A DNA stretch of 64,000 nucleotides from Lophius americanus (lineage: Eukaryota > Chordata > Actinopteri > Lophiiformes > Lophiidae), in NCBI GenBank assembly GCA_037951165.1, contig JBBDHG010000051.1, positions 1,460,001 to 1,524,000 on the forward strand, given 5' to 3'. Positions 16,835 to 28,249 of this stretch are shown in pieces. The position numbers and the translations under genes were made by a program. How positions within the stretch are numbered: the first letter of the stretch is position 1; the number at the start of each line of letters is the position of its first letter. Under the pieces are notes generated by a model. That model was not told where the DNA came from. It was given only the letters and a program-made list of their open reading frames with translations, and searched no databases.

Positions 16835-17395
16835 TTGGGGCGAAGCTTGGACCCAGGTGCAGTTAAAATATTTGATCAAATCCAAACCAAGGCACAGGGA
16901 AAAACATGGGAGAAAACAGTAAATAAATTAAGAAACACTGGGAAATAACTTACGTTGGAAAAACGTGGGGAAAAGGCCTGGACGAGTGATGACACGGCAG
17001 AACGTCAAACAACAAACTGGCACAGATTGAATGGTGAGGACAGACTGTCTCCTTACTGATGTTACTAATGTAACGAGACAGTGAGACACAGCTGGAGGGG
17101 AAACACAGGTGAACATAATGACCAATCACACAGGTGGAGAACAGAATCACAGGACAACCACAGAGAGGGAAAAGAAAAACAACTGAAAACACAAAGAGTA
17201 CACTAGGAAGGACTACGGAAATGAAGAACAATAAACAGATAAACACACTAAAAAAGGAAAAACACAGGAATCATGACAGGAAATGTAAAACTAACTGAAC
17301 AACATACATAACACGTTCAAAATAAATCAGGAACACGGACCAAAATGAAGAACCTTCACAATAAAATAATAAATAAACACAAAGTCATGACATCT
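16835..17395. repeat. Possible interspersed repeat (A-rich, ACACAGG/GAACA-rich)
   Basis: Purine-rich text with recurring ACACAGG, GGAACA and CATGACA words (cacagctggaggggaaacacaggtg, caggaatcatgacaggaaatg, aaagtcatgaca). This resembles the terminal region of a common teleost dispersed repeat that I know only by texture. No coding region and no defined ends. It could be simply low-complexity intron. Confidence 0.3.
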
Positions 17396-17639
17396 CCAGC
17401 ATTAGATATCCTATTGAAGCCTTCGTTGACAATTTCCTGCTGAACGCAAAAGGCAGCTGTAATTCTCGAGCAGCAGAACAGATCTGGAAGAGTCCCCTGT
17501 CTGTGAATATGAGACCTCAAATCCATGGATCAGAAGTAGCCCAAAAAAGCTAAGACTGGATGTTTGGTATACAGGGTCGGCCAAGAAACCTTTTCAAGGT
17601 ACCGGGATTTGCCAGTAATAGTAGCTTTCTTCTCTTGAT

Positions 17640-17775
17640 TCCGGGTCGTGTAGCATTGGCAGCAGGCTAAACCCGCTGTTCCATACATCCAGAAACATTC
17701 TCCAGCTTCTCCTAAAGGATCCCAAGGCATTACCGGGCCTGATCAGATATCTAATCCTTCCAGAGAGTTCCCTTC
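17640..17775 (-). mobile_element. LINE 3'-end fragment (minus strand)
   Basis: Plus-strand text CCGGGTCGTGTAGCATTGGCAGCAGGCTAAACCCG followed by CTCCAGCTTCTCC and ATCTAATCCTTCCAGAGAG is the reverse complement of the LINE 3' signature seen at 63.8-63.9 kb (CTCTGGAGGGATTATATATCTC ... CTGCTGCCACCATGACTC). About 135 bp, heavily diverged. Confidence 0.5.
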
Positions 17776-17884
17776 AAAGTCAGAATCAGAAGCTACTAGA
17801 CTTATTTTGTCTTTGCTGAAGACGTTTCATCTGTCGCTCAAGACAACCTGGCTGGTAGAGAGTCAGGTATTTCTTCTTTCAACA

Positions 17885-18340
17885 TGAAGGGTGCTTGAGT
17901 AAATTTACTCAAGCAATGTACCTAAGTGTAGTAGCTACTAATTAGGTTTTAGGTTATAATTTTGCTTGCAATTCATGCATCGACAAATATTTTTGATCTA
18001 AATTGTTTGTGAATTTCTTTATGGACTTGAAAAAATGCTCCAATTTGTTACTAGTTAGATTACCTTTGACGTCGACAGCAGTAAGATAAGTATGCAAAAT
18101 AATGCACCAGGAACTGTAATACAAAATAATGTTATAATACTGAAAGGAACTTTTTCTGTCCACATCTAGTACTTTTACTTTGGTTTAATTACGTTTTGCT
18201 GATAATACTTTTTTACTTTTACTTCAGTTAGGATTTGAATGCTGTTCTTTGACTTGCAGTGGAGTATTTTCAAAGAGTGTTGTTAGTTCTTTGATTCAAG
18301 TACAGCATCTGAATACTTTTTCGACTACTCAAAACTGTTA
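17885..18340. repeat. Interspersed repeat family D, copy 1
   Basis: AT-rich element with tagttagattacct, aatactgaaaggaact, acttttactttggtttaattacgttttgctgataata, and an end like gacttgcagtggagtatttt ... ttcaagtacagcatctgaatactttttc. The same order of words occurs at 22425-22990. It looks like a short non-autonomous element common in fish introns. No coding capacity. Confidence 0.6.
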
Positions 18341-18344
18341 GAGG

Positions 18345-19870
18345 CTTTCCTTCCTGTTGGGGGGTTTATTGGCGCCGTATTAAAAATGTCCCCACTTTAG
18401 ACATTTATGCATTCAAATGAGAAGTATGATTATTTACAGAATCCCCATGTTTATTTCTGAATGTTTATAAGAAAACTGGGTTAAAAGACGCTGGTGGCAC
18501 TTTCAGCAGTTATTTTTTTTAAAATAATTTACACAAACACACAACCCCCCTCCCCACCTCCCCTTTTTCTCGCCTCACTCACACACACACACAACACACA
18601 TAAACCCGCTTCCTTAATCACATAGCCCCCTAAAAAAGTTTCCAAAAAAAATAAATAAAAAATATGTGTTTTCCCCCTTTAATGAAATTCACTGTAAACT
18701 GTACGGCCAATTAACTGGAGCCGACATAAACCACGGAGCTTTTTAATTATCCAACAATCCAAAAGATCCCAAACCAGCGTAGATAAATAACGGTGCTTAA
18801 AACAGACTCTCTCCTGCTCCAGGTATGTTTGTGAATCACCTCGGCGGTGACAATGTCCACACTCTGATAAAGAGGCAGGAAATTGCAAACACTGGAACAA
18901 ATAGTCATCTTTCATGTTGCATTCTGAGTGCCGGAGGAGGAATTACGATTTTTAATTAAATGTTTTTAATAGGTGTGTATCCCGACAAAAACATACTAAA
19001 ATTAAAGTTGCCGTTCTAATTATGTTTATTGCAAAGAGAAAAAGACATTATTTAATGAAATGCTGGTGTGCTTCTCATTATTCAGTGATTTTCTCTCATA
19101 TACTCAATATTGTCTCATTACCTTTAATGACAAATAGCAAATAAAATGATAACGCTACACATGACATAATAAAGAGTTTTTGATTACCTTTAGTAAGGCA
19201 GAGAGTGATGATATGGTATAGTGAGAAAATCAATTGACTGTTTAAAAGCGTTTATAGATTTAGAACTATTGTCTGTCCTCCTAAACAATTCTTCCCTCGT
19301 AATGTTCTGCAAAAATTCAGAGTAGAATGTTGCAGTAATATCAGTTAAGGAGATCATTAGTCCCAAACTTATAATTATTAAAATGTTTGATGTGACCATT
19401 TTAAAATCTTAGTTTCTGGAAACAACCACACAAGCCCTTAATCCCAATTTTTGTCAACGTGTGATGCTCGCAAGTGTTTTCTTGTATATTTTATTCATAA
19501 ACAGAAGAGTTCATGTGGGTCTGCAGCAATACATTGCACATTAATAATCCATCTGCATGCTTTTAACAGTTTATAACGCAACAAATGGGAAATTAAGTGC
19601 AAATAGTAAATTATTAATGTTGTACACTGGTTGCTGAAAATGAAACGATTCTATTGCGTAATATTATAAATAAACAGACAGAAAATAAAATGACTGTATG
19701 TATGTAGGAAATTATAATGCATTTATTACCATCCAGCCCAGATTGACTCATTATTAAAGTCAATAAAGAATCAAATCAGCATAAAAATGTTATCAATAGT
19801 GAAGATAGTGGGGAGATCAGCAGATCCTGGACTCAAGCTGGGCGACCCCATTTTTCCATAACCAGTTAGG
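18345..19870. other. Intron sequence with possible conserved non-coding core
   Basis: No repeat hallmarks apart from a short CACACA tract near 18580-18600. The stretch 18940-19170 is AT-rich with many TAAT/ATTA words, no CpG-decayed transposon look and no open frames, a composition often seen in intronic enhancers. This is a texture-based suggestion only. Confidence 0.25.
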
Positions 19871-19872
19871 TT

Positions 19873-19874
<2 letters not shown>

Positions 19875-19928
<54 letters not shown>

Positions 19929-19934
19929 AGAGAG
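19875..19934. repeat. (AG)n microsatellite with one interruption
   Basis: About 60 bp of AG/GA dinucleotide, interrupted once near 19924 (gagaagag). Confidence 0.97.
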
Positions 19935-20159
19935 GTAATATGTGTACACACCATGGAACATGAACATCATGAGGTGGGCATGGTTGCTGTCACATAATTG
20001 TAATCATTAAGCTAAAAGTTCATAACCAGAGAATTGTCTCTTCCCACAGAGCAGAGGACATTCTTGACAGCCGATACTCCTGTGATAGCAGCAATGTTGT
20101 CAGTCCAACCGGAGAGTGAGAAAAAGAGTGAGCGTGAGAGTCACACAGATGAACCGTAA

Positions 20160-20310
20160 CAACAATAAGAGCAGCTATAATAATGCAGTAGAAATACTGC
20201 AACAAGTAGTAATTATAACAACCTCTTTAATGACATTGTTGATGATAGATAATTATAATGACGATGATGATGATGAGGACAAGATTAGAATAATAATAAT
20301 AATATAATCA
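20160..20310. repeat. Imperfect trinucleotide-rich tract
   Basis: A cluster of short imperfect arrays: ACAATAAGAGC/TAATAATG, GATGATGATGATGA near 20261-20277 and AATAATAATAATA near 20290-20305. Low-complexity intron. Confidence 0.7.
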
Positions 20311-20829
20311 CAGTTAATGATTCTCACTCATCAAGGTCATTTTAATCCTTGAAGTTGTAAAGATGTTTCACCTCCCTGGACCCAACCGCCCACAGGAGTG
20401 ATGCGTACCGTATATTTGTGACCTAACAACTCTGTGTATCAAACACCTACTGGAGGCCGAAAACCCGACCGACCGAGGAAGCCGATTGGACGATACGTGA
20501 AACATCTTCAAGTCTAAACAGAAGTCCAGTTGCTTCGCATTCAACGATCGATGATCACATGCATTACTCTTGTTTGTAGCTCAATATACACATTAGAACA
20601 AAACAACAACCTCATAACAAATACAAATGAGAATGAAATTAAAATAAAAGTATACAGCTCTAAATTCTTTCAGCTGCTCGTGATTAGGGGTCGCCAAAAA
20701 GCAAAAAAAACTCACATCACAATGCTGCTTTCGTGCCAAAAGAGGGGACACAAAAATGTAACATGGGGGAGGTATTATTGTTATGGTTATGGTTTATGGT
20801 TTTAACCTCTGTTGAAGACCATCAAGTTC

Positions 20830-21540
20830 TCAATCTCAGAGAGAAAACACTCAGTGATTCTGTCTCTGTCTCTCGGACTGTCAGTCCCGGCGTCCCCCGC
20901 TTGACGAGGTAAACCATTTTGGCATCCTCCAGTTGTAAAAGTGAATTTCCCCAGAAGTTTGCCAATCAGCACCTTGTTAGGCTGTGACACCGGGCCCGAT
21001 GTGGCAGCTCCATTAACCAGCCGAGTAAGCTCGACGGCTTACAGCCCGCCCGGACCATTGCTCCCGGGGGGACGGGTGCTGGAGTACGGGGGGGGGGCTG
21101 TACTCCAGCCCACATCATGGGAACCGGGTCCCCTCTGCTCCTGAGTGAACCGCTGTAATATCTCACTGATAAAACAGATCTATTGCCCTCTGGAAGGATT
21201 CCCCTGCCAGCTAATCGGATGCTTGTTGGGTAACACCAGCATGCACATGAATAAGGGTCAGAACCCAGTCTTGTCATTCATTTTTTAGCACATCGGTTTT
21301 TTTTTTATGCCTTCATGTGTTGCTCAGCCAGCTTTGCCCCCACTGGCTCAGGACCCCTCTGATTATTATGCTCCGCAGAACGTTGGGCTGAGGACCCGGT
21401 GGCAGGAGCACCTCATTACTTCCCCAAAAGGCCTGGGCTTAGTGCAGAGTAATAGACAGAGGGCCAGCCTCCCTCATTTGTCATGGACTCCTGGGTTGAT
21501 GCAAAGCTCCCCTTGAGCACTTGTTGCTGAGCTCTAATCC
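20830..21540. other. GC-richer non-repetitive island
   Basis: Higher GC than its surroundings, with a hairpin at 21078-21109 whose 10-bp arms (GCTGGAGTAC/GTACTCCAGC) enclose a loop beginning with ten G. Neither strand has a coding frame with recognisable domains or convincing splice sites. It could be a regulatory element. Confidence 0.3.
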
Positions 21541-22424
21541 TGCAGTAGACACCATCCACGCTCCTCTGCTGAGCCATCCCCACTCTCCGTCGTCATGGCT
21601 CATGATTTCACTTTCATTTGATGTTTTAATGAAATCCCTGAGACTCAGTTCAATGGCAGGCCCATTGTTGGCAAATTAGTCCATCAATTGTGAGAGTAAT
21701 GGAAACGTGACTGGATTTATTTGTCTGGTAAATACGATCTCCTGAAGTTTTACAGCTTTTTTCAGCGGCTCACAATGAAAGATGAGTCGAAGACCAAAGG
21801 TCAACTCGCTGAAAGATTAATAAAGATAAATAATAGGACAAAATATTCTATCTCAGTGATTTTTGTAGCCTCTTGCATTATCCAGTTACATAGTTTCTGT
21901 CATAACAACTATAAGAGAAGAATAACAATAACTACAACCATAATAAAAAAAGCCAAAAAAAAGCAGTATTTATTATCATTTTTACCGTATATGTTTTATC
22001 TTTTAATTTTTTATTTGGTTGTTTTCTAAAGACTGTAGCTCGATTAATTTTTTTTCCATGATACATTAAATAATATTCTACCTATTTTACTTCTTGGTCC
22101 AAAAATGGCGCGTTGTTCAAAACAAAAAAAAAAATTCTTGACTCCATCCAGATCCATCTATATAATTTGACAAAATTCGCTTGCTGTTCAAGTTTTTACA
22201 GGCCACTGATGAAACAAAAGAAAGAGGATGTAGAAAATAATTGAAGCCAATTAATGCAGTTACTCTTCACTCTTAAGTCAGGAGTGAAAGTGATAAGAAA
22301 CGGCAGTTCGTTCAATGTGAACCAGGGAATATTTAGGGACCATATATTCTTCTTCTTTCACTCTGTCACCAACCACGACTGAAGTAAACACAGCTGCTGC
22401 TTTGTTTTTGTTGTGAAGTCACCA

Positions 22425-22990
22425 GAGGTGCACTTAAGTAAGATATTTCTCAGATTTCATACATTTCACGATTCTCCAAAGAAAGGATTAGGTGTTTCTT
22501 TATGGTGTTTGAAAATTCTCAGACACCTTCAGCCGTGGCTCTGGAGGTAGAGTGGTCGTCCAGTGGTCCGCGGTTTGATACCGGCTCCTGTTGTCGAAGT
22601 GTCCATGAGCTCTTACTTGTTCCGCGGGGGACTTCAGGTCTTCCTACTGCTCCTCAGGGATGGGTCAGATTAAGAGAAATAATTTGAATATGTAATTAAA
22701 TATATCCTCAACGTCATTAAGTAGTTAGATTACCTCAACCTTTAACACTCTTTGGATAGGCCTACCCATTTTAGCACTTTGAGATTTGATCCAAATGTAC
22801 CTTTTGAATTAAATATATTATTATTAAAGTAGCAGTAATCCAAATATAAGTCTAAAATACTGAGAGGAACTATTTTACCACACTCTGAGTACATCTCCTT
22901 TAATACTTTTAAGTATATTTTGCTGATAATGAGTTTATACTTTTATGTAATTAACTTTTTGAATGCAGATCTTTTACTTGGAGTGGAGTG
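22425..22990. repeat. Interspersed repeat family D, copy 2, split by a SINE-like insert
   Basis: Parts at 22425-22540 and 22690-22990 match copy 1 (17885-18340) in the same orientation and order: agtagttagattacct, aatactgagaggaacta, ttttgctgataat, and tttgaatgcagatcttttacttggagtggagt. The central insertion is the tRNA-like element at 22541-22685. Confidence 0.6.
22541..22685 (+). mobile_element. tRNA-derived SINE-like fragment
   Basis: The head resembles a tRNA with an A-box-like region (tggctctggaggtagagtgg) and, about 35 bp later, a B-box-like ggtttgatacc (consensus GGTTCGAxxCC). A tail containing gtcgaagtgtccatgagc follows, as in common teleost tRNA-like SINEs (cgaagtgtccttgggcaag). The B box is mutated and no 3' tRNA stem can be completed, so it is not a tRNA gene. 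Confidence 0.55.
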
Positions 22991-22999
22991 GAGGTAGGG

Positions 23000-23252
23000 A
23001 GCTCAGAGTGGAGCTACTACTCCTTTACCTGAAAAGGAGTTAAGGTGTTTCTGGCATCTAACAAGGAGGCTTGCCCCTACTGGTTTTTCAACTGGGAGGA
23101 GACCCAAACTGGAGGGAGTATATATCTCATCTGGACTGGGATCACGTCTTGCTCCCTTAGGATGAGTTGGAGAGTGTTGCTGAGGAGGGAGACATCTGGG
23201 ATACTTTTCTTAGCGTTTTGCCACTGCAACCAACCCCGGAGAAGTGGAAGAT
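23000..23252 (+). mobile_element. LINE 3'-end fragment
   Basis: Contains AACTGGGAGGAGACCC, GGAGGGAGTATATATCTCATCTGGACTGGGA and GATGAGTTGGAGAGTGTTGCTGAGGAGGGAGACATCTGGG. These are the final ORF2 residues and 3' UTR of the same LINE type as at 63.5-63.96 kb. It is followed without a gap by the 3' terminus of another LINE in opposite orientation (23253 onward). Confidence 0.65.
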
Positions 23253-24510
23253 AATAATAATAATAATTTATTTATATTGCAATTTACATTTGGATCCAAA
23301 TCTCAAAGTGCTTAAGGATAAAAGCAGATGAAACTGTCAATATAAAAATATAATAATCATAATAGTATAAAAATATTAGCAAATAAGCAGCAATGTTAAC
23401 TGAAAGTTATAGGTTCTGCTAATAAGGAAAGTTTTAAGCAATTTTCTATAAGTCTCAGTTGTCTGTGGAGCCCTCAGATGGTCAGGGAGGGCATTCCACA
23501 GACGAGGGCCAGCCGGACAGAAGGCCCGATCACCCATGGGGCTGAGCTTAGTCCGGGGGAGGAGGAGGCGGTTTGAGCGGTAGAACGGAGGGATTGTGTT
23601 GAGGTCAGTGGGGTGAGTAGTTCTTTTAGGTAGGGGGGTGACATGGATGCACTGGTGAGTGAAGAGAGAGATCTTATAATCAACGCTGGTGGAGATGGGA
23701 AGCCAGTGAAGGAAATGAAGAACGGGGGGGTGTTGTTCATGTTAACGCACTCTTATCAGGATCCTTGCAGCAATGTTTCTAACATACTGAAATCTTTGAA
23801 GTCAGGGACCCCAATGAGAAGTGCGTTACAGTAATCCAGTCTGGAGGAGACGAACGCGTGAACCAGCTTTTCAGCATCACTCAAGGTGAGTGAAGAACGG
23901 AGTTTAGAAATATTTCTGAGATTTTGAAGGGAGATCTTGCAGATGTGTTTGATGTGGGATTGAAAGTGAGTTGAGGATCGAATCTTACGCTACTTAAGGT
24001 TGATGACTGTGGAAGATAGGGGAATATCCTGACCTGAAAAAGTAATGCTGATTATGGAGGATGACTGGGTCGGATGTGGGCTGCCAATTTAAATTGCTTC
24101 TGCTTTGGAACTGTACAACTGGAGAAAGTTGTGTTTCATCTGCACCTTATCTCCTCTAGACAGGCGATGAGGGTTGACTGGGGAGATGATGAGGATGTTG
24201 ATGATGACGATGGAGAAGCTCTAGAGGAACACTTGTCAGTTTTGATATACATTTTTGTCATCAGCGTAGCAATGAAATGAGAGTACATATCGACTGATGA
24301 CAAGGCCAATGGGGAGCATATACAGTATGAAGAGAAACGGGCCAAAGACTGATCCCTTGGGGACCCAACAGGTGACGGTGAGCGTCCGGGACCTTGAACT
24401 TCAAAAGGAAATTAATTCTGTTCTGTCGGAGAGGTAGGATTGAAACCAGTTTAGCACAGTCTCAGTAAGTCCAATGGTGTGAAGTAGCCGGTTTAGGGGT
24501 ATTCCATGGT
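23253..24510 (-). mobile_element. LINE relic with reverse-transcriptase domain (minus strand)
   Basis: The minus strand encodes a broken non-LTR reverse transcriptase. The motif CWVPKGS (canonical C-G-V-P-Q-G-S) is at 24350-24370, the YADD active-site motif at 24257-24268 and a serine-rich loop after it. A stretch around 23830-23880 is the reverse complement of a VHAFVSSRLDYCN region (here CAGTAATCCAGTCTGGAGGAGACGAACGCGTGAACC). The 3' end is AT-rich, with the TTTATTTATATTGC / AATAATAATAAT terminus at 23253-23280. Frameshifts and stops break the frame, and the 5' end is truncated near 24510. Probably of the L2/CR1/Rex-type group; the clade is not certain. Confidence 0.8.
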
Positions 24511-24689
24511 CAACAGATATACGTATGGATCCACGTACGTCTGTACATACATTCGATGATGCAGACTAGACAAAGCACTCAGAAAGCACAAACCTCCACC
24601 AAAACAAAACGCTATCCTGTTTGGGAACGTAGGAATTCATTCATATTCCTCCATTAAAGTCTGAGTTGTTGCCAGCCTCTAAATCAAGA

Positions 24690-24860
24690 GACAACTGAAA
24701 GGAACTCTCTGAGTATATCTCAAATGTTCTGTAGCCGCTTGTCTCCTATGCCTTACAACTCAGCCCACTGAGCTCCCGGCTCCAACCCCAAAGGAACATC
24801 GAAGGAACAAAGTCAGCAATAGCCACATTATGACGTCGCTATTCCAAACCGCTTATTATT
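24690..24860 (-). repeat. Interspersed repeat family E, copy 1 (inverted, partial)
   Basis: Reverse-complement match to 25890-26110 and 41340-41560: it contains actctctgagtatatctcaaat, ctgagctcccggctccaaccccaaaggaacatcgaaggaacaaag and gcaatagccacattatgac. No coding motif. Confidence 0.65.
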
Positions 24861-24954
24861 TTATTTAATTCTTATTTAAAATGTTGTGAAACTTATAACG
24901 CCACCAAAAGCTAATCACCTATAGGATATGCCAAAACCTACCTCCTTGTCAATT

Positions 24955-25060
24955 TTCAGCGAATCCGTCCGTTAGTTTGTCTGTGATCCTGCTCACAAAT
25001 CACTAACAAACAAACGGAAAAACGTACAGGGGTGAAAATATAACCTCCTTGGCAGTTATA
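24955..25060 (-). repeat. Interspersed repeat family F fragment (inverted)
   Basis: The words aatccgtccgttagtttgtctgtgatcctgctcacaaat, caaacaaacggaaaaacg and ataacctcctt are the reverse complement of the family's opening (ggaggttat ... gtttgtttgtctgtcagcaggattacg), seen in plus orientation at 25765-25890. Confidence 0.5.
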
Positions 25061-25764
25061 AAGTCCACCAATCACCTTTGCTGATTGTATATGAGATACT
25101 GTATATAAGTCATCACCTTGAATAAATGAATGGCAGAGAAATAGTTCACCAATTAAAGCAGAATGTCGACATATCCATGGTTCTGCAGATTCGAGGCACC
25201 AGAGAGAAGTCAGAGAACGAGATCCGTATCTTAAGAGGATTGTGTGACATTCAGGAACACTAACAGTTACAAACGGCAAACTGATGGCAGTCAACAGGGG
25301 ATTCTCCATTAATTGGCAAAATGAGACTCATCAATCACGCGGAGGGCGAGCGCCGCGCAGAAAGTATCCTGTCAGAGTCGCCCACTGTGGGGGGAGCAGC
25401 ATGACGTGTGTCTCTGGAACAGTCATGTAGAGAAGAAACAGTCTCTCGCTCTCTCAGTAGACATTTCAAAAAGTCTGACAGGCTTTGTTTTTCTTTGTCT
25501 TATTTTAAATAAGGATTGGCTGACATTCTCTGCCATTCAGGCCCAGACAGGATTGTCAAAACATGCAGCTGGATTTGAATTGAAACCTTGCGGATATTCT
25601 GTGCTGATGACATACGCTGAGAGGCTTGCTCTTCCTTCAAGCTCTAACCATAAATGCTGGAACCCCTCTCCTTGTGTTGACTTCATTATTTCGATAAGTC
25701 GCCCATGATCTTAAAACCTCAGTTAAGGAGATGATACTTTCACTACTGTGAGTTTGAATCTTTG

Positions 25765-25890
25765 TGTGTCTGTTTGTTTGTCTGTCAGCAGGATTACGGA
25801 AAAAATACACGATGGATTTGCCTGAAATATTTTTTGGAGACATTTTTTTGCAGAATTTAAAATGAAATATAACATAACAAGCTGTGTAGA
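25765..25890 (+). repeat. Interspersed repeat family F fragment
   Basis: Contains gtctgtttgtttgtctgtcagcaggattacggaaaaaatacacgatggatttgcctgaaat. This is the start of a fish dispersed repeat whose middle (gaacttggtggaa, ggtcatgtgacaggaag, ggggcggagtcagga) appears at 35.5-36.1 and 37.5-37.85 kb. Confidence 0.55.
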
Positions 25891-26200
25891 AAAGTGAAGT
25901 CACAATGTGGCTATTGCTGTCTTCGATCCTTTGATTCCTGGGATCTTTTTTTTGGGTGGAGCTTGGGGCTCAGTTTCAACAGTTCCTTAGATGTTCCTTT
26001 AGGGGGGCAGACGGGGTTTAAATGAGATGAACAGAGACGCTGAAGAGGAAGGTGCAGGAGATGAGCTGCCGCAGAGTATTTGGGAAATACTCAAGAGAGT
26101 TTGTCGGAGCAGTCGGTAGATTTAGACGCTATCAATAAATCAGACATGAATGTAGGCATCTGCATGATTCTTTTCTTAAACCAAGGGTACTGTTGTGCCT
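25890..26200 (+). repeat. Interspersed repeat family E, copy 2
   Basis: Direct match to 41340-41670: aatgtggctattgctgtcttcgatcctttg, gagcttggggctc, ttccttagatgttcctttagg, gagatactcagagagtttgt-like words and catgaatgtaggcatctgc. About 300 bp, with no open frame that survives in both copies. Function unknown. Confidence 0.7.
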
Positions 26201-26254
26201 TGGCGGAGGTTTTGCGCTCTCTGCATGTTTTTTTGGTTCTTTAGTTGACCTTGT

Positions 26255-26900
26255 AAAGACCACTTCAGAAGATTCTAACCACTGCAGAACAACCACACCC
26301 AACAAGACCTGCATTTCAGGAGATGCTCTGACCTAATCGTCTAGCTTCTCAGTTTCAGTCTGGTCCATGTCAGGCTGCGTTCACATCATAGCACATTCTC
26401 GTACGATCATCTACACATCTGCAAAGTTGCGAGTATTCATGAATTTGTGTCAGGGATACCGTTTGATGCCAATAAGCATTAGCTAAAGTAGAACATTTTC
26501 AATTTCTCACTCAAGTTGTACATTTTCATCTCACATGACATTGTGACACGGAAGGCTGACAGTGTTGAGATTCTCCAAACGCCAAAAGTGGGACGTTATT
26601 AGGACATTAACGCATAAGTGGAGGACGGTCATCATAGCTAAATGTCGACTCTAAGTAGTGTAGACTCAGACTCAACCTTCGGTGTGAACATGACATCAAA
26701 GTCGCCTAGATTGTCTTTTCACCATTTTCAGGACAGAATGTTGAGTTGGTGTCTAATATCGCCCACCCACTGACAGGCAACCAGGGTAATAAGTCCCATC
26801 CACTGACAGATACCACATAATTAACATTATTCTGATTGCACCTGTCAATGGTTTTAATGTTATGGCTGATTGGTGCAACGTTATGGCTGATTGACAGAAA
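26255..26900 (-). mobile_element. Tc1-like family A remnant, copy 3, interrupted
   Basis: 26260-26345 matches the transposase N-terminal part of the family (ctaaccactgcagaacaaccacacccaacaagacctgcatttcaggagatgctctgacctaatcgtctagc). 26725-26900 matches the terminal part (ttttcaggacagaatgttgag, cccactgacaggcaacc, cacctgtcaatggttttaatgttatggctgattggtg). About 370 bp between them (26350-26715) is unrelated and looks like an insertion or replaced sequence. Confidence 0.65.
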
Positions 26901-27599
26901 CATTTGACTATTTCTCCATCAAGCAAAAATTGTCATGGCACCAGAGCATCTATGTGTGGATGTTGACAATATCAATGTTTCAGGGTGAGCAAGGATTGAG
27001 AGCGCCACATAAATTCCACTCCTCATAAAATAACAAATATACTCCAGAAATAATTGGCCCTTCTGTCGATTGAAGCAATCAGTGCTCTGCTGCTACTCTT
27101 GCCGTATTGCCTCTCCAATTCATTTGTACATCTAATCTTGCTGCTACCGTAACGGTCTTGGTGTGAGAAACGAATGTCGTGTTCTCACGTCCCACATATT
27201 GAAGATGTGTTGTATGTTGATGATGACCTCTTTCCTTTGCGTCAAGGCAGTAATATGTCAGGCAGCAAATGGAGCCGTTTCCGCTGCATTCGCCCAGAGA
27301 GAGCTAATATACCAGGAGTCAAAACAACAGCCGTATCCGTGTGGGTATTAATTCTGTAATTATAACAATTAGCTTTAAATTGGCAGCATGGATAGATAGG
27401 CTGACCTCCAGAAGTACAAGTGGTTGTGTTGATGATGGCTTCTCTATGAAAACGATTAGAGAGATGAGGCAGTTTAGCAAAGTGCATTTGTCAACGTATA
27501 TCCACTTATGCTGTCTCTGCCGCCAGCTTTTGCCGACCATTACACAGATGATGTCTAAGAACCTCAGACTTTAAGAATCCCGTATTTTTTATATTAAAG

Positions 27600-28240
27600 G
27601 ATTTTATTTATATAACACAAACGTTTACAGGTGGCTTTGGCAGACTTTGAGGGCGATGTAAAGACAGGAAGCGCAAAAACATTAGTTTTTTTTAATTATG
27701 AGGCATAAAAAGAAGGTAGATGCATCGTTGGTGATGAAACCTAGAGGATAGAGACGAGAGACAGTCAACATTCAATCAATAGAAAAGGAATAAAGCAATA
27801 AAAAGTAATAAAACGTTGACATCACATCCAAAAATAAAGATAAAACAACCATAAAACAATAAAGAAGATAATATGTATATTTAAAACATAAGTAAAAGTT
27901 AAATATGGAGTCACATCACAACATAAAAGCCACAAAACTAACGGAATAAAACAGTAAACGATGGCATCCCATAACGCGACTTAAAGCAGTTAAAGAATAG
28001 AAGAGGATAAAACTAACAGTTTCTATATCCTTCCAGCTAAAGCTACCAGCCCATATTTGTAGATGCCGAGGTCGATGCCTGTTCAGGTTTCCACCTATAG
28101 ACCTGAACTGATGAATGAAGGGTGAACTGATGAATTTGTCTTATATGCATCATTCCCAATACCTTTATTAGTTAGGACATATATCGCTATTAAAAAAAGA
28201 AAAGAAATCACCAACAGTGGAAAAACACCAGTTCACGTGT
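27600..28240. other. AT-rich stretch, probable LINE 3' region
   Basis: Begins with ggattttatttatataacac, a typical terminus of minus-strand fish LINEs, and continues as A-rich text with repeated ACATCACA and AATAAA words. It is adjacent to the reverse-transcriptase relic at 28250-28630 in the same orientation and probably belongs to it. No frame survives. Confidence 0.4.
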
Positions 28241-28249
28241 TTTCCCCGA

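Noticed and set aside
22541..22612. tRNA gene
   Set aside because: Only degenerate A- and B-box-like words. Acceptor stem and anticodon arm cannot be paired, and the SINE tail follows.
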